This document shows positions 26,245 through 35,423 of a stretch of 64,000 nucleotides of DNA, in pieces. Each line of letters opens with the position of its first letter. Positions within the stretch are counted from its first letter, which is position 1. A program made the position numbers and the translations under genes. Source of the DNA: an uncultured Schlesneria sp. (GTDB taxonomy: Bacteria > Planctomycetota > Planctomycetia > Planctomycetales > Planctomycetaceae); NCBI GenBank assembly GCA_903904835.1, contig CAIVEI010000070.1, positions 1 through 64,000 on the forward strand, in the 5' to 3' direction. The notes beneath the pieces are model-generated. The model saw nothing but the letters and a program-made list of their open reading frames with translations, was not told where the DNA came from and searched no databases.

Positions 26245-26497
26245 ACTCGCCGAACGTCGCGGGCTCAAGCCATATGATTTTGTCGCTACCTTCAGGAGGG
26301 TAGCTGAACAGTCCTACTCACTGAATTTCGAAGTCCCCGCTCAAGGTAACGCCCTTCGTGAAGAACGCTTTGACAAGATGCTTAAAGACCTCGGAGTCGT
26401 TGTTGGCGGCAGTGCCGAGTTAAAAGGCTCCCCGGAGCACGTTATCGACGCTCTCGATCGTGCCTTGAGCATGACCCCACGCAGTCGTTTCTCCTAA
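26204..26497 (+). CDS. Small conserved-looking hypothetical protein
   Basis: A 97-residue soluble helical protein: DFAVFTKLNELAERRGLKPY, DFVATFRRVAEQ, then FEVPAQGNALREERFDKML and PEHVIDALDRALSM. No domain is recognised. It lies in the ardC-associated set of small plus-strand genes and its function is unknown. A strong AAGGAG lies 22 bases upstream, nearer to a short overlapping frame at 26191. Confidence 0.65.
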   Translation: MDNQDFAVFTKLNELAERRGLKPYDFVATFRRVAEQSYSLNFEVPAQGNALREERFDKMLKDLGVVVGGSAELKGSPEHVIDALDRALSMTPRSRFS

Positions 26498-26921
26498 TCC
26501 CATTTTCTCCCGGCGAATTCATCGCACGGCGCTATCACGTCGCCTGCCTGCCAAAAGATGTCCGTAGCCACGTCTGACAACCGGCGTGCCAGTCGCCGAT
26601 AACATCACCGTTGCTGGTTCAGCTCTCTCGCTTCATCGGTTTCGCAGTCTGAATCTGAACTTCGGCGTTCCGTTCCTTTGCCCGTCTTGCCAATCAGTTT
26701 CTCTCTCTCCTGTCCGCCACGACACACGGCCTTTGCCCTGTCACGCGTAAAGCCGCCGCCGGTCCGCTCAAGCAGAAAATCGGTTCCCCCTGAAGGTCTC
26801 CCCCGATTTTCAGCTTGCCCGGTCGCTGATGCTCGCTTCGCCCCGGCCTGTAGCGGCTTTGTTCGCTGTGCCATCAGGCCGCGATGGTCGCGGTCGGTAA
26901 CCAAAGAGAAGGAGAAACACC
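26498..26921. other. Non-coding stretch with an inverted repeat
   Basis: No convincing gene. GAAAATCGG (26775-26783) pairs with CCGATTTTC (26803-26811) around a C-rich loop, and GAAGGAG before 26922 is the ribosome binding site of the next gene. The C- and T-rich plus strand may reflect strand-biased composition in a leading region. Confidence 0.4.
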
Positions 26922-27131
26922 ATGTCCGACACCAACACCAACGAAACCACCGCCAAGGCTCCCAGCCATATCGCTTACCAGGTACGCGACCGTGAGGGAA
27001 AGAAGGGCTTCTGGACCCGCATCGGCAGCGTCTGGCCACACGCTGACGGCAAGGGCTTCAACATCCAACTTGAGGCATTGCCAATCGATGGACGGATCTC
27101 GCTCCGCATCGCCACCGAGACGAAGGAATAA
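26922..27131 (+). CDS. Small hypothetical protein (69 residues)
   Basis: A well-initiated small gene (GAAGGAG, 7 bases before ATG). After a polar N-terminus the product reads HIAYQVRDREGKKGFWTRIG, SVWPHADGKGFNIQLEALPI and DGRISLRI, a compact beta-rich fold. Similar short proteins occur beside ardC genes of plasmids and integrative elements, with no known function. It is followed by another small gene of the same group. Confidence 0.75.
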   Translation: MSDTNTNETTAKAPSHIAYQVRDREGKKGFWTRIGSVWPHADGKGFNIQLEALPIDGRISLRIATETKE

Positions 27132-27187
27132 CGGCATCAACCGGGCGGGCCGCAATGCCCGCCCCATCACCCGAAAGGATTCGAATC

Positions 27188-27496
27188 ATGCAAACCATTA
27201 CCGAAGATGAATTCGACGACCGGTATCCACTCGTCACCAATCACATCAACCCCAACGCAAGCTGGGCATTTGGCAACGGACCGGGCTGTCTTTTTGAAAC
27301 CTACGGCGAAGAACTCGCCTTCGTCAGAAGCCAGAACCCCAATACCATCTGGACCCTGGTTGACGGCGACGACGGCAACCAATACGTCATCAGCGGTTAC
27401 CATTTCGTCAACCGGATTGGCTACCTCATCAGTACCATCCCGTTTCCCGAGGACGCCGATATCGAGGTTCCCATCCTGTTCGACTCAGACGAATAG
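27188..27496 (+). CDS. Small hypothetical protein (102 residues)
   Basis: Starts MQTITEDEFDDRYPLV behind GAAAGGA; a longer frame from 27155 is unlikely. The acidic product contains the segments NASWAFGNGPGCLFETYGEE and TIWTLVDGDDGNQYVISGYH, then VNRIGYLISTIPFP. This pattern is familiar from small plasmid and integrative-element proteins without assigned function. It closes the small-gene series after ardC. Confidence 0.75.
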   Translation: MQTITEDEFDDRYPLVTNHINPNASWAFGNGPGCLFETYGEELAFVRSQNPNTIWTLVDGDDGNQYVISGYHFVNRIGYLISTIPFPEDADIEVPILFDSDE

Positions 27497-28196
27497 AGTG
27501 GCGCGTCAGTCGCTCACTCTACCTGAGTGGTGACCAGTAGAAGCGGCGTTCGACCGGCTCTCGCCTCTGAACTTCCTGTCGCTTCATTCACGCTGCGCCC
27601 GACCGGGCATCGCGGCGAAATCAAATCCTGAGTTCCAAGCCATCATTGTCTCGATGGCTCGGCTGCTTTATCCCCAAATCGTCCTGGCGACCGACGTACA
27701 TGGCGGACGGCGACTTGTCCTGACGGAGGCTCTGCGTCCGGCAAGGATCGCCTCTTCGCCACCCCCGAAAACCTCAAGCTCTCCGCTGGTTTCCAGAACA
27801 TGGAAACTGAGCGTTTTTCGCGAGCTTTTAAGAGACTGAAGAGATCAGGCGTCTTCCCTGTGCACAGCCCAGGCCGGGTTTCCCGGGGAAATTCGGGCTT
27901 TTCGCCTCCGCTCAAAGCCCGAATTTAGCCTCGACGCCTTGCCCCATTCGTGGTGATTGACGATTTTCCGTAAATCGTCAATCACGATACGTCGCCAATC
28001 CCAGCGACGTATAGAAAACCTGTCGCCGATCCATCGCGACATTTGCTCAAATGCTGCGATCAATTCACCGAGCAAATCTGGTCGATTGCTCGTTGCGTTG
28101 CGTGAAATGGCCTTGAAATCTGCCGATATCGTGCGCCAAAAATCTCTGAAAGCCGCACTCAGCCTATTGCGCAGCGTGTTTCACCTGTGATACAAT
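27497..28196. other. Non-coding region ahead of the defence operon
   Basis: About 700 bases in which short frames on both strands look like chance ORFs. Its most striking content is the series of five stem-loops at 27889-28077, listed separately. Just upstream of 28197 the sequence TTGCGC-N20-TACAAT could be a weak promoter. Confidence 0.45.
27889..28077. repeat. Cluster of five inverted repeats, candidate oriT or single-strand structure
   Basis: Perfect stems follow one another: 13 bp (27889-27901 with 27914-27926), 14 bp (GTGATTGACGATTT, 27953-27966 with 27972-27985), 9 bp (ATACGTCGC, 27987-27995 with 28004-28012), 6 bp (TGTCGC, 28021-28026 with 28036-28041) and 8 bp (ATTTGCTC, 28041-28048 with 28070-28077). 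No gene is evident. Such structure is expected of an oriT, a single-strand replication origin, a single-strand promoter or a structured RNA. No nic site can be named from sequence alone. Confidence 0.65.
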
Positions 28197-28412
28197 ATGT
28201 TCATTATGATGCCTCCGGTCTATCACTTTCGCGATCTCAGCAACCAGGCTCAGATGATGTCCCGGCAATGCGAAAACGAGCGACTAGCGATGACCCTACA
28301 GTACGTTGCCCTTGGGTCCATGATCGTCATGACAGGTTACGCCGCCAGCCAGATACTCAAGGATGTTTTCGGTTCACCAGATCATGACCGGGGACATGGA
28401 CGGTCGCGGTGA
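28197..28412 (+). CDS. Possible small membrane protein
   Basis: A frame of up to 71 residues (start could be 28197, 28206 or 28209) with a polar N-terminus, one hydrophobic helix (LQYVALGSMIVMTGYAASQIL) and a basic His/Arg-rich tail. TACAAT just upstream may be a -10 element. No family is recognised and no clear ribosome binding site is present, so it may not be expressed. Confidence 0.35.
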   Translation: MFIMMPPVYHFRDLSNQAQMMSRQCENERLAMTLQYVALGSMIVMTGYAASQILKDVFGSPDHDRGHGRSR

Positions 28413-28679
28413 CCTTGCCGCCTAGAGTTCGCAGAATTCCGTGGTCAATTCCGCTCGTCCGCTGAAGCCATCCACCAATGTCCCACAGACCCAAGCCCCC
28501 CAGATCACTGAACGCTACTCCGTTCATACCGGTCCGACTGCCGCCGGGAGGATCGCTCCGGCAATCCGGTCCCCCTCGAAAAACCCGCTGAAACTGGCGG
28601 TTTCTCTTTCCCGGTTGCGCGATCCCGTTTCAACATGGTAGCAATTGTCCATGCTGACCGATTTGCGATGCTGTCCTCC
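28413..28679. other. Intergenic segment before the defence promoter
   Basis: No gene is evident. AAACCCGC and GCGGTTT (28581-28603), followed by CTCTTT, form a weak terminator-like hairpin that could insulate the defence operon from upstream transcription. Confidence 0.35.
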
Positions 28680-28709
28680 TTGACATGTCTATCACCAAGA
28701 GATAGACAT
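28680..28709 (+). promoter_or_regulatory. Promoter and palindromic operator of the defence operon
   Basis: A perfect -35 hexamer TTGACA lies at 28680-28685 with a weak -10 (TAGACA, 28703-28708) 17 bases on. The palindrome ATGTCTATC-N7-GATAGACAT (28685-28709) fills the space between them and covers the -10. A protein bound there would block RNA polymerase. The small HTH protein encoded immediately downstream is the obvious candidate repressor. Confidence 0.7.
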
Positions 28710-28735
28710 TATCCAAACCAACAGGAGCAACCGAA

Positions 28736-29026
28736 ATGCCATTTGAGCGTTCCCAAGAGATCGAACGCCGACTGGACGAAGTTCTCCGCCTGATTAGTAC
28801 CGGGCGGTTTTCTACGCCCAAGTTGGCCGAAGAAGTCGGCGTCTCGATCCCAACGATTTCCCGGTGCGTCACGGCACTCCGGGAAAGGGGCCACGACATC
28901 GAAGCGAAGCGAACGAGCGAGGGTTGGCGGTATGTTTTGAAAGTTGGCGCAACTTCGAAGGGGCAATCCAGTGCCCCGAAGCACAACACGGACACAAGCA
29001 AAAGAGCAGGTAGCCATGATAACTGA
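28736..29026 (+). CDS. Small HTH_11-type regulator heading the defence operon
   Basis: A 96-residue protein with a DeoR/BirA-like winged helix at about 8-65: RLDEVLRLISTGRFSTPKLAEE, then VSIPTISRCVTALRERGHDIE and SEGWRYVL. AGGAG precedes its ATG. It overlaps the start of the SNF2 helicase gene by 11 bases, so the two are translationally coupled. The 9-bp palindrome in the promoter upstream suggests autorepression of the entire 16-kb operon, as expected for a potentially toxic restriction system. Regulation by a ligand or by phage infection is speculation. Confidence 0.8.
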   Translation: MPFERSQEIERRLDEVLRLISTGRFSTPKLAEEVGVSIPTISRCVTALRERGHDIEAKRTSEGWRYVLKVGATSKGQSSAPKHNTDTSKRAGSHDN

Positions 29027-31901
29027 CTACCACGCTAAATATTTTGCACACGATCTTACCCGGCGCGGGGTTGCTGGGTTGGACCGTTTGTCGATGTCGC
29101 TGTTTGATGCTGCGGTCGATCTCAACCCGCATCAGATTGAAGCGGCTCTCTTCGCCCTTCAGTCGCCACTTTCCAAGGGGGTGATCCTTGCCGACGAAGT
29201 CGGTCTCGGAAAGACCATTGAGGCGGGCATCGTTCTCTGCCAATCTTGGGCGGAGCGAAAGCGGCGGTTGATCGTCATTTCACCTGCTTCCATCCGCAAG
29301 CAGTGGGCACTGGAGCTTGAAGAGAAATTCAATCTACCGGCTGTTGTGTTTGATGCGAAGGCATATCGCGACATTCAACGGCAGGGGCGAGCACCGCTTT
29401 CCGAGAAGGCGGTCATCGTCATGTCGTTCAATTTCGCGAACAAGATTCGCGATGAACTTAAGGCCGTCTCATGGGATCTGGTTGTCATTGATGAGGCGCA
29501 CAAACTCCGCAATGCTTACCGCCCGAGCAACAAAGTCGGCCAGGGGATTCGGTGGGCGACCGAAGATTGCCGAAAGCTGCTGCTGACAGCAACGCCGCTT
29601 CAGAATTCGCTGATGGAACTCTACGGCCTCTCGACCCTCATCGACGAGCACCTCTTCGGTGACGTCAATTCCTTCCGGGCACAGTACGCAAGCGCTGGGG
29701 CTAACCTCGACTCGCTTCGCCAGCGGCTTTCGACGTTCTGCAAACGCACGCTTCGTAATCAGGTCACTGAGTACATTCGTTATACCGAGCGTCGCCCAAT
29801 TACTCGGCCATTCAAGCCAACCGACGACGAACATGCCCTGTACGAGGCAGTCTCAGCCTTCTTGCAACGCGAGAACAGTTACGCTCTTCCGCAGCGGCAA
29901 CGTCACCTGACTGCCCTGATTCTCCGCAAGTTGCTTGCATCGTCTTCCCAGGCGATCGCAGCAACACTGGATCGTCTTCGGATACGGCTGGAGACTCTTC
30001 GAGACCAGCAGGCGGTCAGCGACCTCGAATTCACCGAGGCGCTGATCGAAGGCGAGGAGATCGAGGATGACCTGCTCGACGAAATCCTCAACGAAGACTC
30101 AGAGCCGGAAGGGGACAAGCCGGTTGTCTCCACAATCGACCGTGAGAGACTGAAGGAAGAGATCGAAGTCTTGGGCCGTCTTGCCAAGTGGGCACACGGT
30201 ATCGGCATCGACACCAAGACCCGCACTTTGCTAAAGGCACTGGAACTCGGTTTCGAGACGTTGACATCCATTGGAGCTACCCGCAAGGCGATCATCTTCA
30301 CTGAATCACGTCGCACGCAGGATCATCTGAAGGCATTTCTGGAGGCCAACGGCTATGGGGGTCAGGTCGTGCTTTTCAACGGCACAAATAGTGGCCCAGA
30401 AGCCACAGCGATCTATGAGCGATGGGCGGAAGCAAACCGGGCGACCGGGCGAGCGACTGGCTCGCGTGCCGTGGATGTGCGAACTGCCCTGATCGAACAT
30501 TTCCGGGACAGTGCCTCAATTCTTCTGGCGACCGAGGCTGCATCCGAGGGGGTGAATTTGCAATTCTGCTCACTCGTTGTGAATTATGACCTTCCGTGGA
30601 ATCCACAGCGAATTGAACAGCGGATCGGCCGTTGCCATCGCTACGGCCAAAAGCACGACGTTGTCGTCATCAATTTTCTAAACGAACGCAATGCGGCCGA
30701 TCAACGCGTTCTCGAATTACTCGCCGAAAAATTCAAGCTTTTTAACGGTGTCTTCGGTGCATCGGACGAAGTGCTCGGATCAATTGAGTCTGGGGTGGAT
30801 TTCGAGAAGCGCATTCTGGCGATCTACCAACAATGCAGAACTCCCGCTGAGATCGACGCCGCCTTCAGCAAATTGCAGGAGGAAATGGACGAGCAAATCC
30901 GCACGCGACTGGATGACACACGGCGATCACTGCTTGAACATTTTGATGAAGATGTCCATGAGCGTCTGCGGATCAAGCTTGCCGATACCAAGGCACAGCT
31001 CGACCGGGTCAGCAAACGGTTCTGGGCGGTGACGCGGTTTATCCTCGATGGCAAAGCACGGTTCGACGATAACGCTCTGGCGTTCGAACTCGACCGTCCG
31101 CCCTGTGACGGTATCGCCGCCGGTTGCTATCACTTGATTTCAAAGACTCATCCCCAGGCCAGCTCCGACACCATCGATGATTCTGGACAATTCCTTTACC
31201 GGCTATCGTCTCCGCTCGGCGAACATGTGATCGACAACGCGAAGGTGATAGAGACACCGATTGCGCAAGTCATCTTCAACGTCAGCGGCCATCCTGCCCG
31301 CTTGCACGTAGTCGAGACCCTTCGGGGCAAAAGTGGCCATCTCACGCTCACTCGCCAAGTCATTGACTCGTTCGAGACTGAGGAATATTTGCTCTTCTCA
31401 GGGTTCGACGATGAAGGGCATTCGCTCGATCAGGAGACAATCGAAAAACTCTTTCAATGCGCCGGGCGGGTTGCACCAAACAGTGGTATCCCAAATAACC
31501 TCGCAGAGAGATTGACCGGGGAATCCAAACGCCACGCCGAAGCAACGGTGAGCCGTTCGCTTGAAGCCAATAGCCGACACTTTCAAGAGGCGCGTGAGAA
31601 GTTGGAGCGTTGGGCTGACGACATGGTCATTGCCGCAGAAAAGGCACTTCGGGATACCAAAGAGAAAATCAAAGTCATGCAACGTGAGGCGAGACAAGCG
31701 GCCACGCTCCCCGATCAACATCGCATTCAGGAAGAGATTCAGAAGTTGGAAAAGGTTAAACGGCGACAAAGACAGGACATCTTCAAGGTTGAAGACGAGA
31801 TCATCGACAAACGAGACGCACTGATTGACTCACTTGAGAAACGACTGGCACAACGGACTAACATCGAAACACTTTTCACCATCCGCTGGTCAGTTGAATA
31901 A
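29016..31901 (+). CDS. SNF2-like (DrmD-like) helicase/translocase
   Basis: A 961-residue superfamily 2 ATPase of the SNF2/RapA type. Motif I is DEVGLGKT (60-67), motif II DEAH (159-162), motif III LLLTATPLQN, motif V LLATEAASEGVNLQF and motif VI QRIGRCHRYGQ (from 535). After the helicase core lies a long C-terminal region with coiled coil (about 840-950). The ATG at 29016 lies inside the end of the HTH gene. Similar helicases occur as DrmD in class 1 DISARM and beside RM systems, where translocation on DNA is thought to assist recognition or degradation. Here it is followed by Mod- and Res-like genes. Confidence 0.9.
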   Translation: MITDYHAKYFAHDLTRRGVAGLDRLSMSLFDAAVDLNPHQIEAALFALQSPLSKGVILADEVGLGKTIEAGIVLCQSWAERKRRLIVISPASIRKQWALELEEKFNLPAVVFDAKAYRDIQRQGRAPLSEKAVIVMSFNFANKIRDELKAVSWDLVVIDEAHKLRNAYRPSNKVGQGIRWATEDCRKLLLTATPLQNSLMELYGLSTLIDEHLFGDVNSFRAQYASAGANLDSLRQRLSTFCKRTLRNQVTEYIRYTERRPITRPFKPTDDEHALYEAVSAFLQRENSYALPQRQRHLTALILRKLLASSSQAIAATLDRLRIRLETLRDQQAVSDLEFTEALIEGEEIEDDLLDEILNEDSEPEGDKPVVSTIDRERLKEEIEVLGRLAKWAHGIGIDTKTRTLLKALELGFETLTSIGATRKAIIFTESRRTQDHLKAFLEANGYGGQVVLFNGTNSGPEATAIYERWAEANRATGRATGSRAVDVRTALIEHFRDSASILLATEAASEGVNLQFCSLVVNYDLPWNPQRIEQRIGRCHRYGQKHDVVVINFLNERNAADQRVLELLAEKFKLFNGVFGASDEVLGSIESGVDFEKRILAIYQQCRTPAEIDAAFSKLQEEMDEQIRTRLDDTRRSLLEHFDEDVHERLRIKLADTKAQLDRVSKRFWAVTRFILDGKARFDDNALAFELDRPPCDGIAAGCYHLISKTHPQASSDTIDDSGQFLYRLSSPLGEHVIDNAKVIETPIAQVIFNVSGHPARLHVVETLRGKSGHLTLTRQVIDSFETEEYLLFSGFDDEGHSLDQETIEKLFQCAGRVAPNSGIPNNLAERLTGESKRHAEATVSRSLEANSRHFQEAREKLERWADDMVIAAEKALRDTKEKIKVMQREARQAATLPDQHRIQEEIQKLEKVKRRQRQDIFKVEDEIIDKRDALIDSLEKRLAQRTNIETLFTIRWSVE

Positions 31902-31940
31902 CGACCTGCTGAGAATAACAACGAGGGAACGGAAACACTG

Positions 31941-34900
31941 ATGAGCCAGAAATTCGAAAAACTGAAATCACTGCTGAAAGAGCTTTTCCAGCTCGACCAG
32001 CCAGACCTTGATTTCGGCCTATACCGCATAATGCACGCCAAAGCAGCCGAGGTTAGCCAGTTCCTTGACCACGACCTACTTCCGCAGGTCAAAGAGGAGT
32101 TCAGCCAGTACAAGACAGCCGACAAGGCGGAGATTGAGAAGGAGCTGGCGAAGGTTATCGCTGGAATCCAAACGGGTGGAATGGACCCCGAGCAGTCACC
32201 CAAGGTCAAAGACCTGCGGGCCAAGCTCGCGGGCGATGCCGTGGACATCGCATCGCTGGAATCCGAGGTGTATGACCACCTCTTCGGGTTCTTCCGCCGC
32301 TACTACTCGGAAGGTGATTTTCTTTCCAAGCGAGTCTACAAGCCTGGCGTCTATGCCATTCCCTACGAAGGCGAAGAGGTCAAGCTGCACTGGGCCAACG
32401 CGGACCAGTATTACATCAAGACCAGCGAATACCTGCGGGACTATGCCTTCCGGTTGCGACCGGAAGATTCCGCCAAACCGATGCGGGTCCATTTTCGCCT
32501 CGTTGATGCCGCTGAAGGTGAGCATGGCAATGTGAAGCCAGCCGAGGGAAAAGACCGTGTCTTCATCTTGGCGACGACCGATTTCATCGCTGAGGAAGAT
32601 GGGGAACAAGGCCGCGAATTGGTGATCCGTTTTGAGTACCGTCCAGCGACGTTGACCGACTGGCCGGAAAGTGTCCGCGACGGCAAGAAGAAACCACCGG
32701 CACAGAAAGACATGACTGCGCTCGCTGAAACACGGATCGCTGCTATTGATGAGAAAGCGCTTTTGAAGTGGGTCGAGGAGCTGGAAAAGTCTCACATCAA
32801 GTCAGACGGTGAGCAGGCCGAGTATTCACGGCTTCATGCTCACCTCAACCGCTACGTTGGCCGTAACACGTTCGACTATTTCATTCACAAGGATCTTGGA
32901 GCATTCCTACGCCGCGAACTCGACTTCTACATCAAGAATGAGGTGATGCACCTCGATGACGTTGAGAACGAGACAGCGGCGCGAGTTGAGCAATACCTGT
33001 CGAAAGTGAGGATCATCCGCCGCATTGCAGGCAAGGTCATTACTTTCCTCGCCCAACTGGAGGACTTCCAGAAGAAGCTGTGGTTGAAAAAGAAGTTCGT
33101 CATCGAGACCAGCTATTGCATCACGCTGGACAGGGTTCCTGAACGCTTTTATGCGGAAATCGCAGCAAACCAGGCACAGCGCGAAGAATGGGTGCGACTG
33201 TTTGCGATCGACGAAATCAAGACGACAAGTGACGACAAAGATCCATCACTCTTTCCTGAAGCACCGGTGGCCTATTCGGTCCCGCTCTCGACAGACTTCA
33301 TCAAAGCACACACAGCATTACCTTTAGACACTAGGTTCTTTTCACATACATTCACTGCGAGTCTGCTTGACGCGGCGAACGTCAGCGACCAGACCACAGA
33401 TGGTCTACTGGTACATGGCGACAACTTCCAGGGATTGCAGTTACTCGCCTCACGCTTCGGTGGACAGATTCGCTGCATCTATATCGATCCACCCTACAAC
33501 ACCGCAAGTAGCTCGATTCCGTACAAGAATGATTATCGCCATTCTTCATTCGCCTCGATGATCTATGACCGAATCCAGGGGCTGCATCACCTTGTGAGCA
33601 ACGACGGTGCGATCTTCGTCAGCATCGACAAGACGGAACGAACAGTTCTTGAGCACGTTCTCGATGACATCTTCGGCGTCGATAACCGGATCGAGGAACT
33701 CATCTGGGCGATGAATACAAACAACAGCCAAGCCCCGAACTACTCCACCAATCACGAGTATGTTTTGGTCTATGCCAAACATAGACCAACGGCGGAGCAG
33801 GATCGGAATATGTTTCGCGATCCTAAGCCTGGTTATGAAGAGGTCATGGAGTTGGTTACGGGACTTAACAAAGAGTTTCCTGCAATCGCTGCAATTGAGC
33901 AGGCCATCAAGAAACTCTATGAACAGCACAAGATTGAGTTTCGTGAGGAGTTGGAGGCACAAGGGCTTGAGTGGGAGGACGAAAAGGGTAACGATCCTTG
34001 GAAGGGTTTGTACAATTATTCACACGCCGAATACCGTGATGAAAATGGGAAACTTGTCCCTGAATCGAAGGCCAAAGCACAGCTAGCACGAATCTGGGTT
34101 TGGCGAGAAGACAACATCTCAATGCCTGCAACAAAACAGGCTGCGAGTACGCGAGACCCAAGCCACAAGAATTATCGCTTCTACCGTCCGCCGCATCCAA
34201 AAACTGGGCGTCAGTGTCCACATCCGAAGAGCGGTTGGAAGTTCGCATACGATGACGATGAAGATTCGCCAGATAAGAGGAGCTTTGTCGCACTTGATCG
34301 CGATGGACGAATCGTTTGGGGCCAAGATGAGACAAAGCAACCTCAACTCAAGCGTATGCTTCACGAAGTAGAAACAAACGTCGGCAAGAGTGTGTTCTCC
34401 GACTATTCGGATGGAGAGAAGCAAACGTCGGCGATGTTTGGCCAGTCGGGCTTGTTTCTAGCCCCGAAGCACGCGGACTTCGTCTCACGGTTTGTCCTGC
34501 ATGCGGCAAAACCTGACAGTACGATTCTTGACTGTTTCGGCGGTTCAGGAAGCACGGCTCATGCGGTGATCAAGCTCAACCGCGCTGATCGCGGCCAGCG
34601 GAAGTTCATCCTGATCGAAATGGCCGAATACTTTGATCGCGTACTCAAACCTCGCGTGTTGAAAGCAATCTATTCGCCGGATTGGCGATCCGGGAAGCCC
34701 ATCTCTCGTAAGGGTATCAGTCAATGCCTCAAAGTGATTCGTCTCGAATCGTATGAGGACGCTCTCAACAACCTGTTGCTGCGCCGATCTTCGTCGCAGC
34801 AATCTCTGCTTGATGCTGCCGAAGCCAAAGGCACCGACCGTCTGCGAGAACAGTACTTCCTACGGTACATGCTCAACGTCGAAACAGAAGGCAGTTCGTC

Positions 34901-35423
34901 GCTTCTCAACGTGCAGGCATTCACCGACCCAACAAGCTACCTGCTTAAAGTGAAACGCCCCGGCTCCGACGAAAGCCGCGACATCAAGGTTGATTTGCTG
35001 GAGACGTTTAACTGGCTGATTGGCCTAACGGTTCAGCAGATTGCCGCCCCGCAGTGCTTCACCGCAAAGTTCGAACGTGACAGTGAGAAACGCCTACAAC
35101 TCAAGGGGCGATTGAAGCAGGATGACTCGGGGGCTTATTGGTTTCGCACCGTCACTGGCACGACACCCGATGGCCGGAAGACACTTGTCATCTGGCGAAA
35201 ACGACCCGGCGGTGAAACGCACGAGGCCGTCGAGCAAGACAATCTCGTGCTCGACGAATGGTTCACTCGCCAGGGTTATTCCAGCAAGGACAGCGAGTTC
35301 GACCTGATCTACGTTAATGGCACGAACAATCTCGAAAACCTCCGAGCACCGGACGACACCTGGAAGGTCCGTTTGATCGAAGACGACTTCCACCGGCTCA
35401 TGTTCGTAGCGGAGGGTCTATAA
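31941..35423 (+). CDS. mod: Long Type III Mod-like N6-adenine DNA methyltransferase
   Basis: A 1160-residue adenine methyltransferase of the beta arrangement. Motif IV is DPPYNT (516-521) in [12 protein letters not shown], and the AdoMet motif I is DCFGGSGST (from 864) in the C-terminal half. The order IV before I and the context match Type III Mod subunits, but those are usually 600-700 residues. The extra 480-residue N-terminus ([32 protein letters not shown]) has no recognised catalytic motif. It should modify host DNA and provide target recognition. Its stop overlaps the start of the Res gene (TAATG), implying a stoichiometric complex. Confidence 0.9.
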   Translation: MSQKFEKLKSLLKELFQLDQPDLDFGLYRIMHAKAAEVSQFLDHDLLPQVKEEFSQYKTADKAEIEKELAKVIAGIQTGGMDPEQSPKVKDLRAKLAGDAVDIASLESEVYDHLFGFFRRYYSEGDFLSKRVYKPGVYAIPYEGEEVKLHWANADQYYIKTSEYLRDYAFRLRPEDSAKPMRVHFRLVDAAEGEHGNVKPAEGKDRVFILATTDFIAEEDGEQGRELVIRFEYRPATLTDWPESVRDGKKKPPAQKDMTALAETRIAAIDEKALLKWVEELEKSHIKSDGEQAEYSRLHAHLNRYVGRNTFDYFIHKDLGAFLRRELDFYIKNEVMHLDDVENETAARVEQYLSKVRIIRRIAGKVITFLAQLEDFQKKLWLKKKFVIETSYCITLDRVPERFYAEIAANQAQREEWVRLFAIDEIKTTSDDKDPSLFPEAPVAYSVPLSTDFIKAHTALPLDTRFFSHTFTASLLDAANVSDQTTDGLLVHGDNFQGLQLLASRFGGQIRCIYIDPPYNTASSSIPYKNDYRHSSFASMIYDRIQGLHHLVSNDGAIFVSIDKTERTVLEHVLDDIFGVDNRIEELIWAMNTNNSQAPNYSTNHEYVLVYAKHRPTAEQDRNMFRDPKPGYEEVMELVTGLNKEFPAIAAIEQAIKKLYEQHKIEFREELEAQGLEWEDEKGNDPWKGLYNYSHAEYRDENGKLVPESKAKAQLARIWVWREDNISMPATKQAASTRDPSHKNYRFYRPPHPKTGRQCPHPKSGWKFAYDDDEDSPDKRSFVALDRDGRIVWGQDETKQPQLKRMLHEVETNVGKSVFSDYSDGEKQTSAMFGQSGLFLAPKHADFVSRFVLHAAKPDSTILDCFGGSGSTAHAVIKLNRADRGQRKFILIEMAEYFDRVLKPRVLKAIYSPDWRSGKPISRKGISQCLKVIRLESYEDALNNLLLRRSSSQQSLLDAAEAKGTDRLREQYFLRYMLNVETEGSSSLLNVQAFTDPTSYLLKVKRPGSDESRDIKVDLLETFNWLIGLTVQQIAAPQCFTAKFERDSEKRLQLKGRLKQDDSGAYWFRTVTGTTPDGRKTLVIWRKRPGGETHEAVEQDNLVLDEWFTRQGYSSKDSEFDLIYVNGTNNLENLRAPDDTWKVRLIEDDFHRLMFVAEGL

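Noticed and set aside
24606-27496. Counter-defence island with known anti-CRISPR genes
   Set aside because: Only ArdC is recognisable. The small proteins after it have no motif that supports an anti-CRISPR or anti-RM assignment.
27845-28190. Two opposing short genes over the stem-loop cluster
   Set aside because: Both frames cross the inverted repeats symmetrically and encode low-quality sequences without a start context.
29903-32795. Minus-strand ORFs of up to 199 codons opposite the SNF2 and Mod genes
   Set aside because: Their composition mirrors the third-position bias of the real genes, and no conserved motif or start signal is present.
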